Assembly: GCF_017104715.1 (NCBI RefSeq)
Contig: NZ_JAAGPI010000007.1
Coordinates: 297,610-361,609, forward strand
Source: Burkholderia sp. Ac-20365
Lineage (GTDB): Bacteria; Pseudomonadota; Gammaproteobacteria; Burkholderiales; Burkholderiaceae
DNA: 64,000 bases
Direction of reading: 5' to 3'
Numbering within the stretch: position 1 is the first letter of the stretch; every line of letters starts with the position of its first letter. Positions 8,747-17,776 of this stretch are shown here, piece after piece. Made by a program: the position numbers and the translations under genes. The notes under the pieces were generated by a model. The model worked only from the letters and a program-made list of their open reading frames with translations. It was not told the DNA's origin and searched no databases.

Positions 8747-9712
8747 ATGAGACGAACCCAAACGCCAATCGATCTGCGCGCGCTGCAGGCTTTCGTCGCC
8801 GTGTGCGAGACGGGCTCGATGACGGCCGCAGCGAAGCAGTTGGGCGTGAGCCAGAGCGCGATCAGCCAGGCCGTGTCGGCGCTGGAACGCGAGCAGGGCA
8901 TGACGTTGTTCGACCGCGACAGCCGTCCGCCGCGCCCGAATATCGCGGGCCGCGCGTTGCTGGAACTGGCGGGGCCGCTGCTCGAGCATGCGCAGATGGT
9001 GACCACGCGTATCGGCGATGCGTCCAATGCGGGGAAGCTGCCCGTGCGGCTGGGCTGCGTCGATTCGTTTGCGGCGACGGTCGGTCCTGAACTGATTCGC
9101 GCGGTGTCTAATTCGACGCGGCAGATTTCGTTGTGGTCGGGACTCACGCCGGGCTTGTCGAAGCAGTTGCACGACCGCGAACTCGATATCGCCGTGTGCA
9201 CGCAGACGACGCTCAACGATGCGCGCATCGTCGAAGTTCCGCTGTTTTCCGAGGCGTTCGTCGCGGTGGTGGCGCGCAGTCATATCGCGGGCCGCGCGCA
9301 GATCGACTGGCGCACGCTGGCCGCCGAACTGCCGTTGATCCGTTACACGGCGCGCTCGGTGATCGGCCAGCAGGTTGAGCGCTTTGCGCGGCATCTGGGT
9401 ATCGACAGCCCGCGCCGTTATGAATTCGATGCCACCGATCCTTTGCTCAGCCTCGTGGCCGCGCGTCTCGGCTTCGCGATTTCGACGCCGCTATGTCTGT
9501 GGCAGGCCCGTCATTATCTCGACGAGATTGCTGTGCTGCCGCTGCCGTCGGGGCGTCTCGGTCGACGCGACTTTTTTGTGTTGCACCGGCAGGGCGAGTG
9601 GGATGACTTCGCTAGTGAAATCGTCACGCTGACGCGCGCCGTGATCGACCGTTCGATTCAACCGGCGCTCGCGCGCGCGTTGCCGCAACTGCCCGACGAC
9701 GCGCTGCGCTGA
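8747..9712 (+). CDS. LysR family transcriptional regulator
   Basis: A 321-residue regulator. The winged helix-turn-helix is at about residues 8-65 (LRALQAFVAVCETGSM, QLGVSQSAISQAVSALE), followed by a periplasmic-binding-protein-like effector domain starting near LGCVDSFAATVG. It is divergent from the DAO-etf operon, the usual layout for a LysR activator of the neighbouring operon. The ATG at 8747 is preceded by GGAG; a start ten codons earlier is possible. It shares sequence features with the LysR gene at 34526, such as VDSFA and TGLTP/TGLSP, so the two are related paralogues. The effector is unknown. Confidence 0.85.
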   Translation: MRRTQTPIDLRALQAFVAVCETGSMTAAAKQLGVSQSAISQAVSALEREQGMTLFDRDSRPPRPNIAGRALLELAGPLLEHAQMVTTRIGDASNAGKLPVRLGCVDSFAATVGPELIRAVSNSTRQISLWSGLTPGLSKQLHDRELDIAVCTQTTLNDARIVEVPLFSEAFVAVVARSHIAGRAQIDWRTLAAELPLIRYTARSVIGQQVERFARHLGIDSPRRYEFDATDPLLSLVAARLGFAISTPLCLWQARHYLDEIAVLPLPSGRLGRRDFFVLHRQGEWDDFASEIVTLTRAVIDRSIQPALARALPQLPDDALR

Positions 9713-9732
9713 TTCTTCATGGAGTGATGCCA

Positions 9733-10530
9733 ATGAATGAGCTGTACACGTTGCAACGTGGCGATGCGCCGCTGCTGGTTTCGATTCCGCATTTGGGGCA
9801 CAGCATCCCGCCTGCGATGCGGCATCTCTATACCGACGAAGCACTGACCTTCGTGGACACAGACTGGCATCTCGACCGTCTTTACGATTTCGTGTCGAAG
9901 GAGCTAGGAGCGACGTTGCTCGGCGCGAACGTGTCGCGTTATGTGATCGACCTGAACCGCCCGTCGAACGACGAGAGCCTGTATCCGGGGCAAACCACGA
10001 CAGGCCTTTGCCCGACCGAGACGTTTCGCGGTGAGCCTGTTTATCGCGCGGGCTGCGAGCCGGACCCGGATGAAAAGCAGCGGCGTGTCGCGCAATACTG
10101 GACGCCGTATCACGACACGCTGCGGGCCGAACTCGCGCGTTTGCGCGAACGGCACGCGAATGTGCTGCTATGGGAAGCGCATTCGATTGCGAGCGTGTTG
10201 CCGCGTCTGTTCGACGGGAAGCTGCCCGATCTGAACCTCGGCACGCAGGACGGCCGCACGGCTGCGCCCGCGTTGCAGGCAGCCGCCGAATCGGCTGCGG
10301 CACAGAGCGACTTTACGTGGATCGCGAATGGCCGCTTCAAAGGCGGCTATATCACGCGTCATTTCGGCGCGCCGCGCGAAGGCATTCATGCAATCCAACT
10401 GGAGATGTGCCAGTCCACGTACATGAATGAAGAAGCGCCCTTCGCGTACGAACTGCAGCGCGCCGAACGTGTGCAGCCGGTGGTGCGCGCGATGATCGAA
10501 GGCGCGCTGGGAGCGTTGCAGACTTTATAA
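9733..10530 (+). CDS. hutG: N-formylglutamate amidohydrolase (HutG) family protein
   Basis: A 265-residue zinc hydrolase of the N-formylglutamate deformylase family. Conserved features are ISIPHLG-like VSIPHLGHSIP at the start, DTDWHLDRLYDF, SRYVIDLNRPSND and WEAHSIASVLPRLFDG, with the metal-binding His and Asp residues. It would cleave N-formylglutamate to glutamate and formate. The ATG at 9733 has TGGAG 8 bases upstream; in-frame GTG at 9724 and ATG at 9727 are alternatives. It begins 20 bases after the LysR stop. No other histidine-degradation gene besides hutD is present, so formylated glutamate derived from amine oxidation is a possible substrate (inference). Confidence 0.85.
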   Translation: MNELYTLQRGDAPLLVSIPHLGHSIPPAMRHLYTDEALTFVDTDWHLDRLYDFVSKELGATLLGANVSRYVIDLNRPSNDESLYPGQTTTGLCPTETFRGEPVYRAGCEPDPDEKQRRVAQYWTPYHDTLRAELARLRERHANVLLWEAHSIASVLPRLFDGKLPDLNLGTQDGRTAAPALQAAAESAAAQSDFTWIANGRFKGGYITRHFGAPREGIHAIQLEMCQSTYMNEEAPFAYELQRAERVQPVVRAMIEGALGALQTL

Positions 10531-10756
10531 GCAACGCTGATACAGCGTCGTAACTGGCCTTACCGTGTCAGTGCAGATGCGCACCAGATTCACGATTCGG
10601 CCGCACCGCAGTCAGGCAGGCGCAGTGACAGTGCAAACGATGTCGAACGAAGCCGAATGCCGCAATGCGCCGCCAGTGTTTATTCGCAGGAACTTATGAT
10701 TCCCTTTGATAAACATGGCATGGACGTTGCATAAAGAAGGACGAAGCAGGCGCGGT

Positions 10757-11359
10757 TCACTCGGCGGCAGGCTGGGAGTAGACGAAGATCGACAGGAACT
10801 GGATCGGCGTCTTGATCAGCCGTTCGGGACCATGCGGTACGTCGCCCCGGAAGGTGAGTGTGTCGCCGGGATGCAGGATGTAGGTTTGCTGGCCGTGGCG
10901 GTACTCGATCACGCCCTTGAGCATATGGATGAATTCGGTGCCGGGGTGTTCGAAGACGGGGAAGCGTTCTGCCTCGTCTTCCATCGTGATCAGGAACGGC
11001 TCGAAGAGTTTGCGCGGTCCCTGGTCGTAGGCGAGCAGATGGTAGGTGTGGCCGCGTTTCGTGCCCTTGCGGACGACCTCCATGCCGCCGCCTTTCTTGA
11101 CGAGCTGGGCGCCGCCCTGCGGTACGTCGAAGTTGCGGAACAGCGTCGACATCGACACGCCCAGGGCCTGCGCAATGCGGTTGAGTACGTCGAGTCCGGT
11201 AGAAGTCTGCGCGTTTTCGATTTTCGAAAGCATCCCGCGGCTGATACCGGCCTGTTCGGCGACCTGCGCGATGGTCAGTCCATGTGACTGACGCAACTCG
11301 CGGATCGTCGAGCCGAGATAGCGTTCGAGCGGTGATTTGCTGTCGTCCCCGTTTTGCAT
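10757..11359 (-). CDS. XRE family regulator with C-terminal cupin domain
   Basis: A 200-residue regulator. The N-terminal helix-turn-helix (about residues 15-70) reads IRELRQSHGLTIAQVAEQAG and SRGMLSKIEN. A cupin at about residues 110-195 contains FEHPGTEFIHMLKG, YILHPGDTLTF and VPHGPERL. The layout matches PuuR-like regulators, which sense small nitrogen compounds. It is divergent from the glnT gene, so it probably represses or activates that operon and itself from the 247-base gap. The ligand is not known; a gamma-glutamyl compound or amine is plausible. Confidence 0.85.
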   Translation of the reverse strand: MQNGDDSKSPLERYLGSTIRELRQSHGLTIAQVAEQAGISRGMLSKIENAQTSTGLDVLNRIAQALGVSMSTLFRNFDVPQGGAQLVKKGGGMEVVRKGTKRGHTYHLLAYDQGPRKLFEPFLITMEDEAERFPVFEHPGTEFIHMLKGVIEYRHGQQTYILHPGDTLTFRGDVPHGPERLIKTPIQFLSIFVYSQPAAE

Positions 11360-11452
11360 GGTTGGCCTCGATGAAAAGGCAAGGTTAGCAGATCGCGACG
11401 TTGCGCCATGTATGTAAGGGAAGGCTCAGTCGCGCCCGATGGGTTTCATGTG

Positions 11453-11469
11453 GGGAATCATTGTTGCAT
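11453..11469 (+). promoter_or_regulatory. Possible sigma-54 promoter for glnT operon
   Basis: The sequence GGGAATCATTGTTGCAT has GG and GC exactly 10 bases apart and ends in TTGCAT, as in the -24/-12 consensus TGGCAC-N5-TTGCA, but the first half is weak. It lies about 140 bases before the glnT start. Nitrogen assimilation genes are often under sigma-54 with NtrC. I saw no clear NtrC site. Confidence 0.3.
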
Positions 11470-11606
11470 AACAATAAATTCCGCCGCGAACATGCGGACA
11501 TGCCTGCAGTGCGCCGATGGCGTCGCGGCATGCTCGTGCAGCCGGGTCATGCGCAGGTCGCGTGGCTTTTTCAAACCAGCGAAGGATGTTGTTGCAAGGA
11601 GTGGCG

Positions 11607-12995
11607 ATGAACCTGAACGACGCGAGCAAGCTGCCCGTCAACGAGCTAGGAAGCGTGCCGCGCTTCGAGACGGCGGAAGACGCGCAAGCCTGGCTCTCAC
11701 AGCAGGGCGTGAAATACGTGCTGGCGCAATTCGTCGATATTCACGGCGTGGCGAAAGCGAAGTCGGTGCCCGTTGCGCATCTGAAGGGCGTGCTGAAGGC
11801 GGGCGCGGGCTTCGCCGGTTTCGCGATCTGGGGCGTCGGCATCGAGCCGAACGGTCCCGACTTCATGGCCGTCGGCGATCTGTCGACGCTCACGCCGATG
11901 CCGTGGCAAACGGGCCTGGCGCGCATCGTGTGCGACGGGCATGTGGATGGCAAACCGTGGACCTACGATTCGCGCGTGACGCTGAAGAAGCAGGTCGCGC
12001 GCATGACGGAGCGTAACTGGACGCTTTTTACAGGCCTCGAACCCGAGTTCTCGCTGCTGCGCCGCTCGGCGTCGGGCGTGCTCGAACCGTGCGACCCGAG
12101 CGATACGCTTGCCAAGCCGTGCTACGACTACAAGGGTTTGTCGCGTACGCGCGTCTTCCTGGAAAAGCTCACCGAATCGATGCGCGACGTCGGCATCGAC
12201 GTGTATCAGATCGATCACGAGGATGCGAACGGCCAGTTCGAAATCAACTACACGTACACCGACTGCCTGACCTCGTGCGATCACTATGTGTTCTTCAAGA
12301 TGGCCGCATCCGAGATCGCTAACGAACTCGGCATGATCTGCTCGTTCATGCCGAAGCCGTTCGCGAATCGTCCGGGTAATGGCATGCACATGCACATGTC
12401 GATCGGCGACGGCGAGCGCAATCTGTTCGCGGACAAGAACGATCCGCTCGGCATGGGACTGTCGAAGCTCGGCTATCAGTTCACGGCGGGCCTGCTCGCG
12501 CACGCGCCTGCACTGGCCGCGCTGTGCAATCCGACCGTCAATTCATACAAGCGCCTCGTGGTGGGCCGCTCGCTGACGGGCGCAACGTGGGCGCCCGCGT
12601 ATATCAGCTATGGCGACAACAACCGCTCGACGATGGTGCGCATGCCCGGCGAGCGTATCGAACTGCGTCTGCCCGATGGCGCATGCAATCCGTATCTCGC
12701 GACGGCGGCCGTGATCGCGGCGGGGCTGGATGGCGTCGAGCGCGAACTGTCGCCCGGTCAGCCTGCTAACGACAACCTCTACACGTGGACGCCGCAGCAG
12801 TTGCAGGAGCGCCAGATCGGCGTGCTGCCTCAGAACCTCGAACAGGCACTCGACGCGCTTGAGTCAGATCGGTTGATCTGCGACGCGCTCGGTCCCGTTG
12901 CCGATGAGTTCCTCAAATTGAAGCGCATGGAATGGCTCGAATACATGCGTCACGTGTCGGACTGGGAGCTGAAAAGCTACCTCGAATTTTTCTAA
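11607..12995 (+). CDS. glnT: GlnT/GmaS-type glutamine synthetase family ligase
   Basis: A 462-residue ATP-dependent glutamate ligase. Signature parts are VDIHGVAKAKSVP at the N-terminus, GLEPEFSLL, DHEDANGQFEINY and GNGMHMHMSIGDG, the last carrying the active-site His region. This pattern is closer to gamma-glutamylmethylamide synthetase and rhizobial GlnT than to housekeeping GlnA. The likely product is gamma-glutamylmethylamide or glutamine from glutamate plus methylamine or ammonia. The ATG at 11607 has AAGGAG upstream; 30 extra in-frame codons further up look non-coding. The three glutamate-synthase-like genes start 22 bases downstream, the gmaS/mgsABC arrangement. Confidence 0.85.
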   Translation: MNLNDASKLPVNELGSVPRFETAEDAQAWLSQQGVKYVLAQFVDIHGVAKAKSVPVAHLKGVLKAGAGFAGFAIWGVGIEPNGPDFMAVGDLSTLTPMPWQTGLARIVCDGHVDGKPWTYDSRVTLKKQVARMTERNWTLFTGLEPEFSLLRRSASGVLEPCDPSDTLAKPCYDYKGLSRTRVFLEKLTESMRDVGIDVYQIDHEDANGQFEINYTYTDCLTSCDHYVFFKMAASEIANELGMICSFMPKPFANRPGNGMHMHMSIGDGERNLFADKNDPLGMGLSKLGYQFTAGLLAHAPALAALCNPTVNSYKRLVVGRSLTGATWAPAYISYGDNNRSTMVRMPGERIELRLPDGACNPYLATAAVIAAGLDGVERELSPGQPANDNLYTWTPQQLQERQIGVLPQNLEQALDALESDRLICDALGPVADEFLKLKRMEWLEYMRHVSDWELKSYLEFF

Positions 12996-13017
12996 GCATC
13001 ACCAGGAGGAAGAAATT

Positions 13018-13926
13018 ATGTGTGGAATCGTAGGTCTGCTGGTGAAGACACCGGCACTACGCGAACGGCTCGGCGAACTGATGGTGCCGATGCTGATCGG
13101 CATGACGGAGCGCGGTCCGGATTCGGCGGGTCTGGCCGTATTTGGCAAGGCAGTCGATGCGAGCCAGCGCAAGCTGAGCCTGTATGCGGGCTTCACCGAA
13201 GAAGGCGATCGTTTTGCATGGACGCCGCTGCTCGACGCGTTGAACGCGGCGATGGACGTGACGGCGCGTATCGAAGCGAAAGGCAATCATGCCGTGCTGA
13301 CGCTGCAAGGCAATGCGGAAAGCGTAAAGAGCTGGCTGCGCGAGCATTATCCGAAGCTGTATCTGCTGTCGACGGGCCGTTCGATCGATCTCTACAAGGA
13401 CATCGGCACGCCCGCGCAGGTCGCGGACCGTTATGGCTTCGCGAACCTCAAAGGATCGCATCTGGTCGGCCATACGCGCATGGCGACGGAATCGGCTGTG
13501 ACACCGGATCGCGCGCACCCGTTCACGGCAGGCGAAGACTTCTGTCTCGTGCACAACGGCTCGCTGTCGAACCCGTATGGCGTGCGCCGCAAGCTGGAGC
13601 CGCAAGGCATTCACTTCGACACCGACAACGACACGGAAGCCGCCTGCCGCTTTCTCGAATGGCGTCTGCGTGAAGGCGATGCGTTGCCGGAAGCGTTGCA
13701 GAAAGGCTTCGAAGAACTCGACGGCTTCTACACGTTCCTGATGGGCACGACGACGGAACTCGCGTTGATCCGCGATCCGTTCGCGTGCAAGCCCGCTGTC
13801 GTTGCCGAGAACGACGACTACGTGGCGATCGCGTCCGAGTTCCGCTCGCTCGCGCATCTGCCCGACATCAGGAACGCGAAGGTATTCGAACCGGCACCCG
13901 AGGAGATGTATGTATGGAAAGCGTGA
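13018..13926 (+). CDS. glxB: Class II glutamine amidotransferase (GlxB/MgsA-like)
   Basis: A 302-residue N-terminal nucleophile amidotransferase. It starts Met-Cys-Gly-Ile-Val, so Cys2 is the catalytic residue after Met removal; HTRMATES and FCLVHNGSLSNPYG are the substrate-pocket motifs. It corresponds to the amidotransferase part of glutamate synthase as a separate protein, known as GlxB in rhizobia and MgsA in N-methylglutamate synthase. A GGAGG lies just before the start. It overlaps the next gene, which supports a three-subunit complex. The amine handled (ammonia or methylamine) cannot be told from sequence. Confidence 0.9.
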   Translation: MCGIVGLLVKTPALRERLGELMVPMLIGMTERGPDSAGLAVFGKAVDASQRKLSLYAGFTEEGDRFAWTPLLDALNAAMDVTARIEAKGNHAVLTLQGNAESVKSWLREHYPKLYLLSTGRSIDLYKDIGTPAQVADRYGFANLKGSHLVGHTRMATESAVTPDRAHPFTAGEDFCLVHNGSLSNPYGVRRKLEPQGIHFDTDNDTEAACRFLEWRLREGDALPEALQKGFEELDGFYTFLMGTTTELALIRDPFACKPAVVAENDDYVAIASEFRSLAHLPDIRNAKVFEPAPEEMYVWKA

Positions 13927-14603
13927 CATTCGACCTTGAGCGCGGATCGGTCAGGGAAGTGAACCAGTATCTGCACGGCGATGCCACTGCGCTCAAAGGC
14001 CAGCAGATCACCGTGACCTCGCCGAACGGCGCGCACAACATTGCGGTCGGCGTCGATGCCGACGTGAACATCACAATCGACGGCCACGCGGGCTACTACG
14101 CGGGCGGCATGAACAAGCACGCGAACATTGTGATCGAAGGCAGCGCGGGTACGGGCGTGGCCGAAAACATGATGAGCGGCAAGGTTCATGTGAAGGGCTT
14201 CGCATCGAATGGTGCGGGTGCGTCCGCGCATGGCGGACTGCTCGTGATCGATGGCGATGCGGGTTTGCGTTGTGGCATTTCGCTGAAGGGCGGCGATATT
14301 GTCGTCGGTGGATCGGTGGGCAGTTTTTCGGCGTTCATGGCGCAGGCGGGCCGCATGGTGATCTGCGGCGATGCAGGCGATGCGCTCGGCGACTCGCTCT
14401 ATGAAGCGGTGCTGTACGTGAAGGGCGATGTGAAATCGCTTGGCGCGGATGCGCAGTTCGAAGCGATGACGGATGCGGACGTTACGGCGGTTGCCTCGCT
14501 GCTCGACGCAGCAGGCCTGAAACACGATCCGCGCGCGTTCAAGCGCATCGCTTCGGCGCGCACGCTCTATCACTGGAACGCCGACGCGGACCAGGAATAT
14601 TGA
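13914..14603 (+). CDS. glxC: GXGXG-domain glutamate synthase subunit (GlxC/MgsB-like)
   Basis: A 229-residue right-handed beta-helix protein matching the C-terminal GXGXG domain of glutamate synthase. It has repeated Gly-rich turns such as GSAGTGVAENMMSGK, GFASNGAGASAHGG and GGSVGSFSAFMAQAG. In the complete enzyme this domain has a structural, inter-domain role. The ATG at 13914 lies 13 bases inside the end of the amidotransferase gene, so they are coupled. Known as GlxC or MgsB when separate. Confidence 0.9.
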   Translation: MESVTFDLERGSVREVNQYLHGDATALKGQQITVTSPNGAHNIAVGVDADVNITIDGHAGYYAGGMNKHANIVIEGSAGTGVAENMMSGKVHVKGFASNGAGASAHGGLLVIDGDAGLRCGISLKGGDIVVGGSVGSFSAFMAQAGRMVICGDAGDALGDSLYEAVLYVKGDVKSLGADAQFEAMTDADVTAVASLLDAAGLKHDPRAFKRIASARTLYHWNADADQEY

Positions 14604-15985
14604 CCACCGAATACGAGAACGTCCCCATGGAAAAGCCCATCCATTTCGCCCGCTTGCAGCAGGAAGAGTCGCAAGGCTACGACCGCAAGACGATCGATTA
14701 CATCCACACCGCCGCACAGCGCGGACTCTATGAAATCCGTGGCCTCGGCGCAAAGCGCCGCGTGCCGCACTTCGACGATCTGCTGTTTCTCGGCGCGTCG
14801 CTGTCGCGCTATCCGCTGGAAGGCTATCGCGAGAAGTGCGCGACGCAAACGCTGCTCGGCACGCGCTTCGCGAAGAAGCCTGTCGTGCTCGACATTCCCA
14901 TCACGATTGCAGGCATGAGCTTCGGCGCATTGTCGGCGAACGTGAAGGAAGCATTGGGCCGCGCGGCCACGGCAGCCGGCACCTCGACGACGACCGGCGA
15001 TGGCGGCATGACACAGGAAGAGCGTCAGTCGTCGAAGACGCTGGTGTATCAGTGCCTGCCGTCGCGCTACGGCTTCAATCCCGACGACGTGCGTCGCGCC
15101 GATGCGATCGAAGTCGTGATTGGCCAGGGCGCGAAGCCGGGCGGCGGCGGCATGCTGCTCGGACAGAAGGTCAATCCGCGCGTGGCGTCGATGCGTACGT
15201 TGCCTGCTGGTGTCGATCAACGTTCAGCCAGCCGCCACCCTGACTGGACAGGCCCCGATGATCTCGCGATCAAGATTCAGGAACTGCGCGAAATCACCGA
15301 TTGGGAAAAGCCGATCTACGTGAAGGTCGGCGCGACGCGCACGTTCAACGATGTGAAGCTCGCCGTGCATGCGGGCGCGGATGTGGTCGTGATCGACGGG
15401 ATGCAGGGCGGCACGGCGGCGACGCAAACGTGCTTCATCGAGAACGTCGGCATTCCGACGCTGGCCGCCGTGCGTCAGGCCGTCGATGCGCTCGAAGACC
15501 TGAACATGAAAGGCACGGTGCAGCTGATCGTATCGGGCGGCATTCGCACGGGCGCTGATGTGGCCAAAGCGCTTGCGCTTGGTGCCGATGCCGTGGCGAT
15601 CGGCCAGGGCGTGCTGATGGCGCTCGGCTGCAACAGCGACACGTACTTCAAGGACGGCGCGCTGCATTCCGCCACGGCCGATTACGCGGCGCTCAACACG
15701 TCGCCGGGATTCTGCCATCACTGTCATACGGGCAGGTGCCCCGTCGGCGTGACGACGCAGGATGCCGTGCTCGAACAGCGTCTGCAACCGGAAGAAGGTT
15801 CGCGCCGCGTGCGCAACTATCTGAAGACACTGAACATGGAACTGACGACGATCGCACGCGCCTGCGGCAAGCAGAACGTGCATCACCTGGAGCCGGAAGA
15901 CCTCGTCGCGCTGACGGTAGAAGCGGCAGCGATGGCGCGCATTCCGCTCGCGGGCACGTCGTGGATTCCTGGGCAGCAGTATTGA
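14600..15985 (+). CDS. glxD: FMN-binding glutamate synthase domain protein (GlxD/MgsC-like)
   Basis: A 461-residue catalytic flavoprotein matching the FMN and 2-oxoglutarate domain of glutamate synthase. Conserved parts are TIAGMSFGALS, STTTGDGGM, GQGAKPGGGGML, DGMQGGTAA and IVSGGIRTGADVAKALALGAD for FMN. FCHHCHTGRCPVGV supplies three Cys for an iron-sulfur cluster, spaced slightly differently from GltB. It would join the amine to 2-oxoglutarate, giving glutamate or N-methylglutamate. A TTG at 14600 overlaps the previous stop; ATG at 14627 is the alternative start. No GltD-like reductase gene is nearby, so the electron donor is unknown. Confidence 0.9.
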   Translation: MTTEYENVPMEKPIHFARLQQEESQGYDRKTIDYIHTAAQRGLYEIRGLGAKRRVPHFDDLLFLGASLSRYPLEGYREKCATQTLLGTRFAKKPVVLDIPITIAGMSFGALSANVKEALGRAATAAGTSTTTGDGGMTQEERQSSKTLVYQCLPSRYGFNPDDVRRADAIEVVIGQGAKPGGGGMLLGQKVNPRVASMRTLPAGVDQRSASRHPDWTGPDDLAIKIQELREITDWEKPIYVKVGATRTFNDVKLAVHAGADVVVIDGMQGGTAATQTCFIENVGIPTLAAVRQAVDALEDLNMKGTVQLIVSGGIRTGADVAKALALGADAVAIGQGVLMALGCNSDTYFKDGALHSATADYAALNTSPGFCHHCHTGRCPVGVTTQDAVLEQRLQPEEGSRRVRNYLKTLNMELTTIARACGKQNVHHLEPEDLVALTVEAAAMARIPLAGTSWIPGQQY

Positions 15986-15997
15986 TATCGAAGTGAT

Positions 15998-16019
15998 GCG
16001 GCGGGCGCGCGCCCGCCGC
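15998..16019. terminator. 22-bp perfect GC palindrome, possible terminator hairpin
   Basis: A perfect palindrome made only of G and C, with arms of GCGGCGGGCGC, lies 12 bases after the glxD stop. No T-run follows, so classic intrinsic termination is unsure; it may instead protect mRNA ends or attenuate reading into amtB. Downstream, 16045-16088 has several imperfect copies of CGCAGTT. Confidence 0.4.
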
Positions 16020-16163
16020 AAGTAGCCGTGATAACGCTTCAAGCTTTTCCGCAATCCCCGCAGTTTCTGCAGTTCCCGCAGTTCAGTTAAGTCCACACAT
16101 TACCGTCAACGCTTCCCGCGTATCGCACGCGGCATGCCGCGACGTTTTCCAAAGGATCGCGCA

Positions 16164-17546
16164 ATGAAAAGTCTGGTCAGATGTGTTGCGTTACTCACGA
16201 TGCTGGCGCTCGCGATGCCGGCTTTCGCCGCCGACCCTGTGCCGAACAAGGGCGACACTGCATGGATGATCGTCGCGACGCTGCTCGTCGTGATGATGGC
16301 CGCACCGGGGCTCGGGCTGTTCTACGGCGGCATGGTGCGCGCGAAGAACATGCTGTCGGTGCTGATGCAGACGCTCGTCGTGTTCTGTCTGCTTGGCGTG
16401 TTGTGGGCGCTGTACGGCTACAGCGTCGCGTTCACCGAAGGCAATGCGTTCTTCGGCGGCTTGAGCAAGGCGTTTCTTGCAGGCGTCACGCCGGACACGA
16501 CAGCCGCGACCTTCAGCAAGGGCGTGGTGATTCCCGAGTACATCTATGTCGCGTTTCAATTGACGTTCGCGGCGATCACGCCTGCGCTGATCGTCGGCGG
16601 CATTGCGGAGCGTGCGAAATTTTCGGCTGTGCTGCTGTTCATGGTGCTGTGGTTCACGTTCTCGTATCTGCCCATCGCGCACATGGTCTGGTACTGGCCG
16701 GGCCCCGATGTGTACACCAGCGCCGCAGCGGGTGAAAAGGCGACGGCCACGGCGGGCTTCCTGTTCCAGAAGGGCGCTATCGACTTCGCGGGCGGCACGG
16801 TGGTGCACATCAATGCGGGGATCGCGGCGCTGGTCGGCGCGATCATGATCGGCAAGCGGACAGGCTATGGGCGCGAAACGATGGCGCCGCACAACCTCAC
16901 GCTGACGATGGTCGGCGGATCGCTGCTGTGGGTCGGCTGGTTCGGCTTCAACGTCGGATCCAATCTGGAAGCGAACGGCGCGGCAGCACTCGCGTTCGTC
17001 ACGACCTTGCTTGCGACGTGCGCGGCGACGGTGGCGTGGACTTTCGTCGAATGGACGCTCAAGGGCAAGCCGTCGATGCTCGGCGCCGTGTCGGGCGCGA
17101 TTGCGGGGCTCGTAGTGATTACGCCTGCTTGCGGTTTCGTCGGACCGATGGGCTCGATCGTGATGGGCTTTGCAGCGGGCATCGTGTGCTACTGGGGCGT
17201 GAATGGGCTCAAGCGCCTGCTCGGCGTCGACGATTCGCTCGATGTGTTCGGCGTGCACTGCCTGGGCGGCATCGTCGGCGCGCTGCTGACGGGCGTGTTT
17301 GCGTCGCCGCGGCTGGGTGGCACGGGCGTCTACGATTACGTTGCGAACAAGGTTGGTGATTACAGCATCGCCGATCAGTTGATCTCGCAATGCTGGGGTG
17401 TGGGGACCTCGCTGGTGTGGTCGGGCGTCGTGTCGGTGATCGCGTTCAAGCTGGTCGATATGACGATTGGCCTGCGCGTCGAACAGGATGGCGAGCGCGA
17501 AGGGCTGGATCTCAGCTCGCACGGCGAGAACGCGTACCACTCGTGA
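16164..17546 (+). CDS. amtB: Ammonium/methylammonium transporter (Amt family)
   Basis: A 460-residue channel with a signal sequence (MKSLVRCVALLTMLALAMP, then AFA) and about 11 membrane helices. Family motifs include GLGLFYGGMVRAKN, ITPALIVGGIAERAKFS, APHNLTLTMVGGSLLWVGW and DVFGVHCLGGIVGALLTG, the last with a pore-lining His. Amt channels also pass methylammonium. There is no glnK next to it; it follows the glnT-glxBCD genes after 178 bases, which supports a role in amine or ammonia capture for that pathway. AAAGGA precedes the ATG; a start ten codons earlier lacks one. Confidence 0.95.
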   Translation: MKSLVRCVALLTMLALAMPAFAADPVPNKGDTAWMIVATLLVVMMAAPGLGLFYGGMVRAKNMLSVLMQTLVVFCLLGVLWALYGYSVAFTEGNAFFGGLSKAFLAGVTPDTTAATFSKGVVIPEYIYVAFQLTFAAITPALIVGGIAERAKFSAVLLFMVLWFTFSYLPIAHMVWYWPGPDVYTSAAAGEKATATAGFLFQKGAIDFAGGTVVHINAGIAALVGAIMIGKRTGYGRETMAPHNLTLTMVGGSLLWVGWFGFNVGSNLEANGAAALAFVTTLLATCAATVAWTFVEWTLKGKPSMLGAVSGAIAGLVVITPACGFVGPMGSIVMGFAAGIVCYWGVNGLKRLLGVDDSLDVFGVHCLGGIVGALLTGVFASPRLGGTGVYDYVANKVGDYSIADQLISQCWGVGTSLVWSGVVSVIAFKLVDMTIGLRVEQDGEREGLDLSSHGENAYHS

Positions 17547-17701
17547 GCGCGAGGCCATACACCGGCATGCGGCGGCGGCTGCGAGCGCGCGTTGCGCGGC
17601 CTGCGCAGCGCGCCGTGCGTGCACGGGCGCGGCGTGGCGTGATGAGCGAACCGGCGGCGGTTCGCATCGCGGGCCGGCATCACGGCAAGATGGACGATAA
17701 T

Positions 17702-17713
17702 ATGGCATTCCAG
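17702..17713. promoter_or_regulatory. Predicted GntR operator upstream of the 17777 gene
   Basis: ATGGCATTCCAG matches 11 of 12 bases of the pattern ATGGNATNCCAT found twice upstream of 19387. It is centred about 70 bases before the GntR start, so autoregulation is likely. Partial dyad symmetry is typical for FadR-type GntR dimers. Confidence 0.5.
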
Positions 17714-17776
17714 CCGACGCGCTTTCGTTTGTGCGGCGTGCGGCAGGGCCTTCGTCCATTTTCCTTATTGCCGCCT

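Noticed and set aside
5009..10530. A histidine utilisation (hut) operon
   Set aside because: Only hutD- and hutG-like genes occur; urocanase, histidase, imidazolonepropionase and HutF/HutC are absent.
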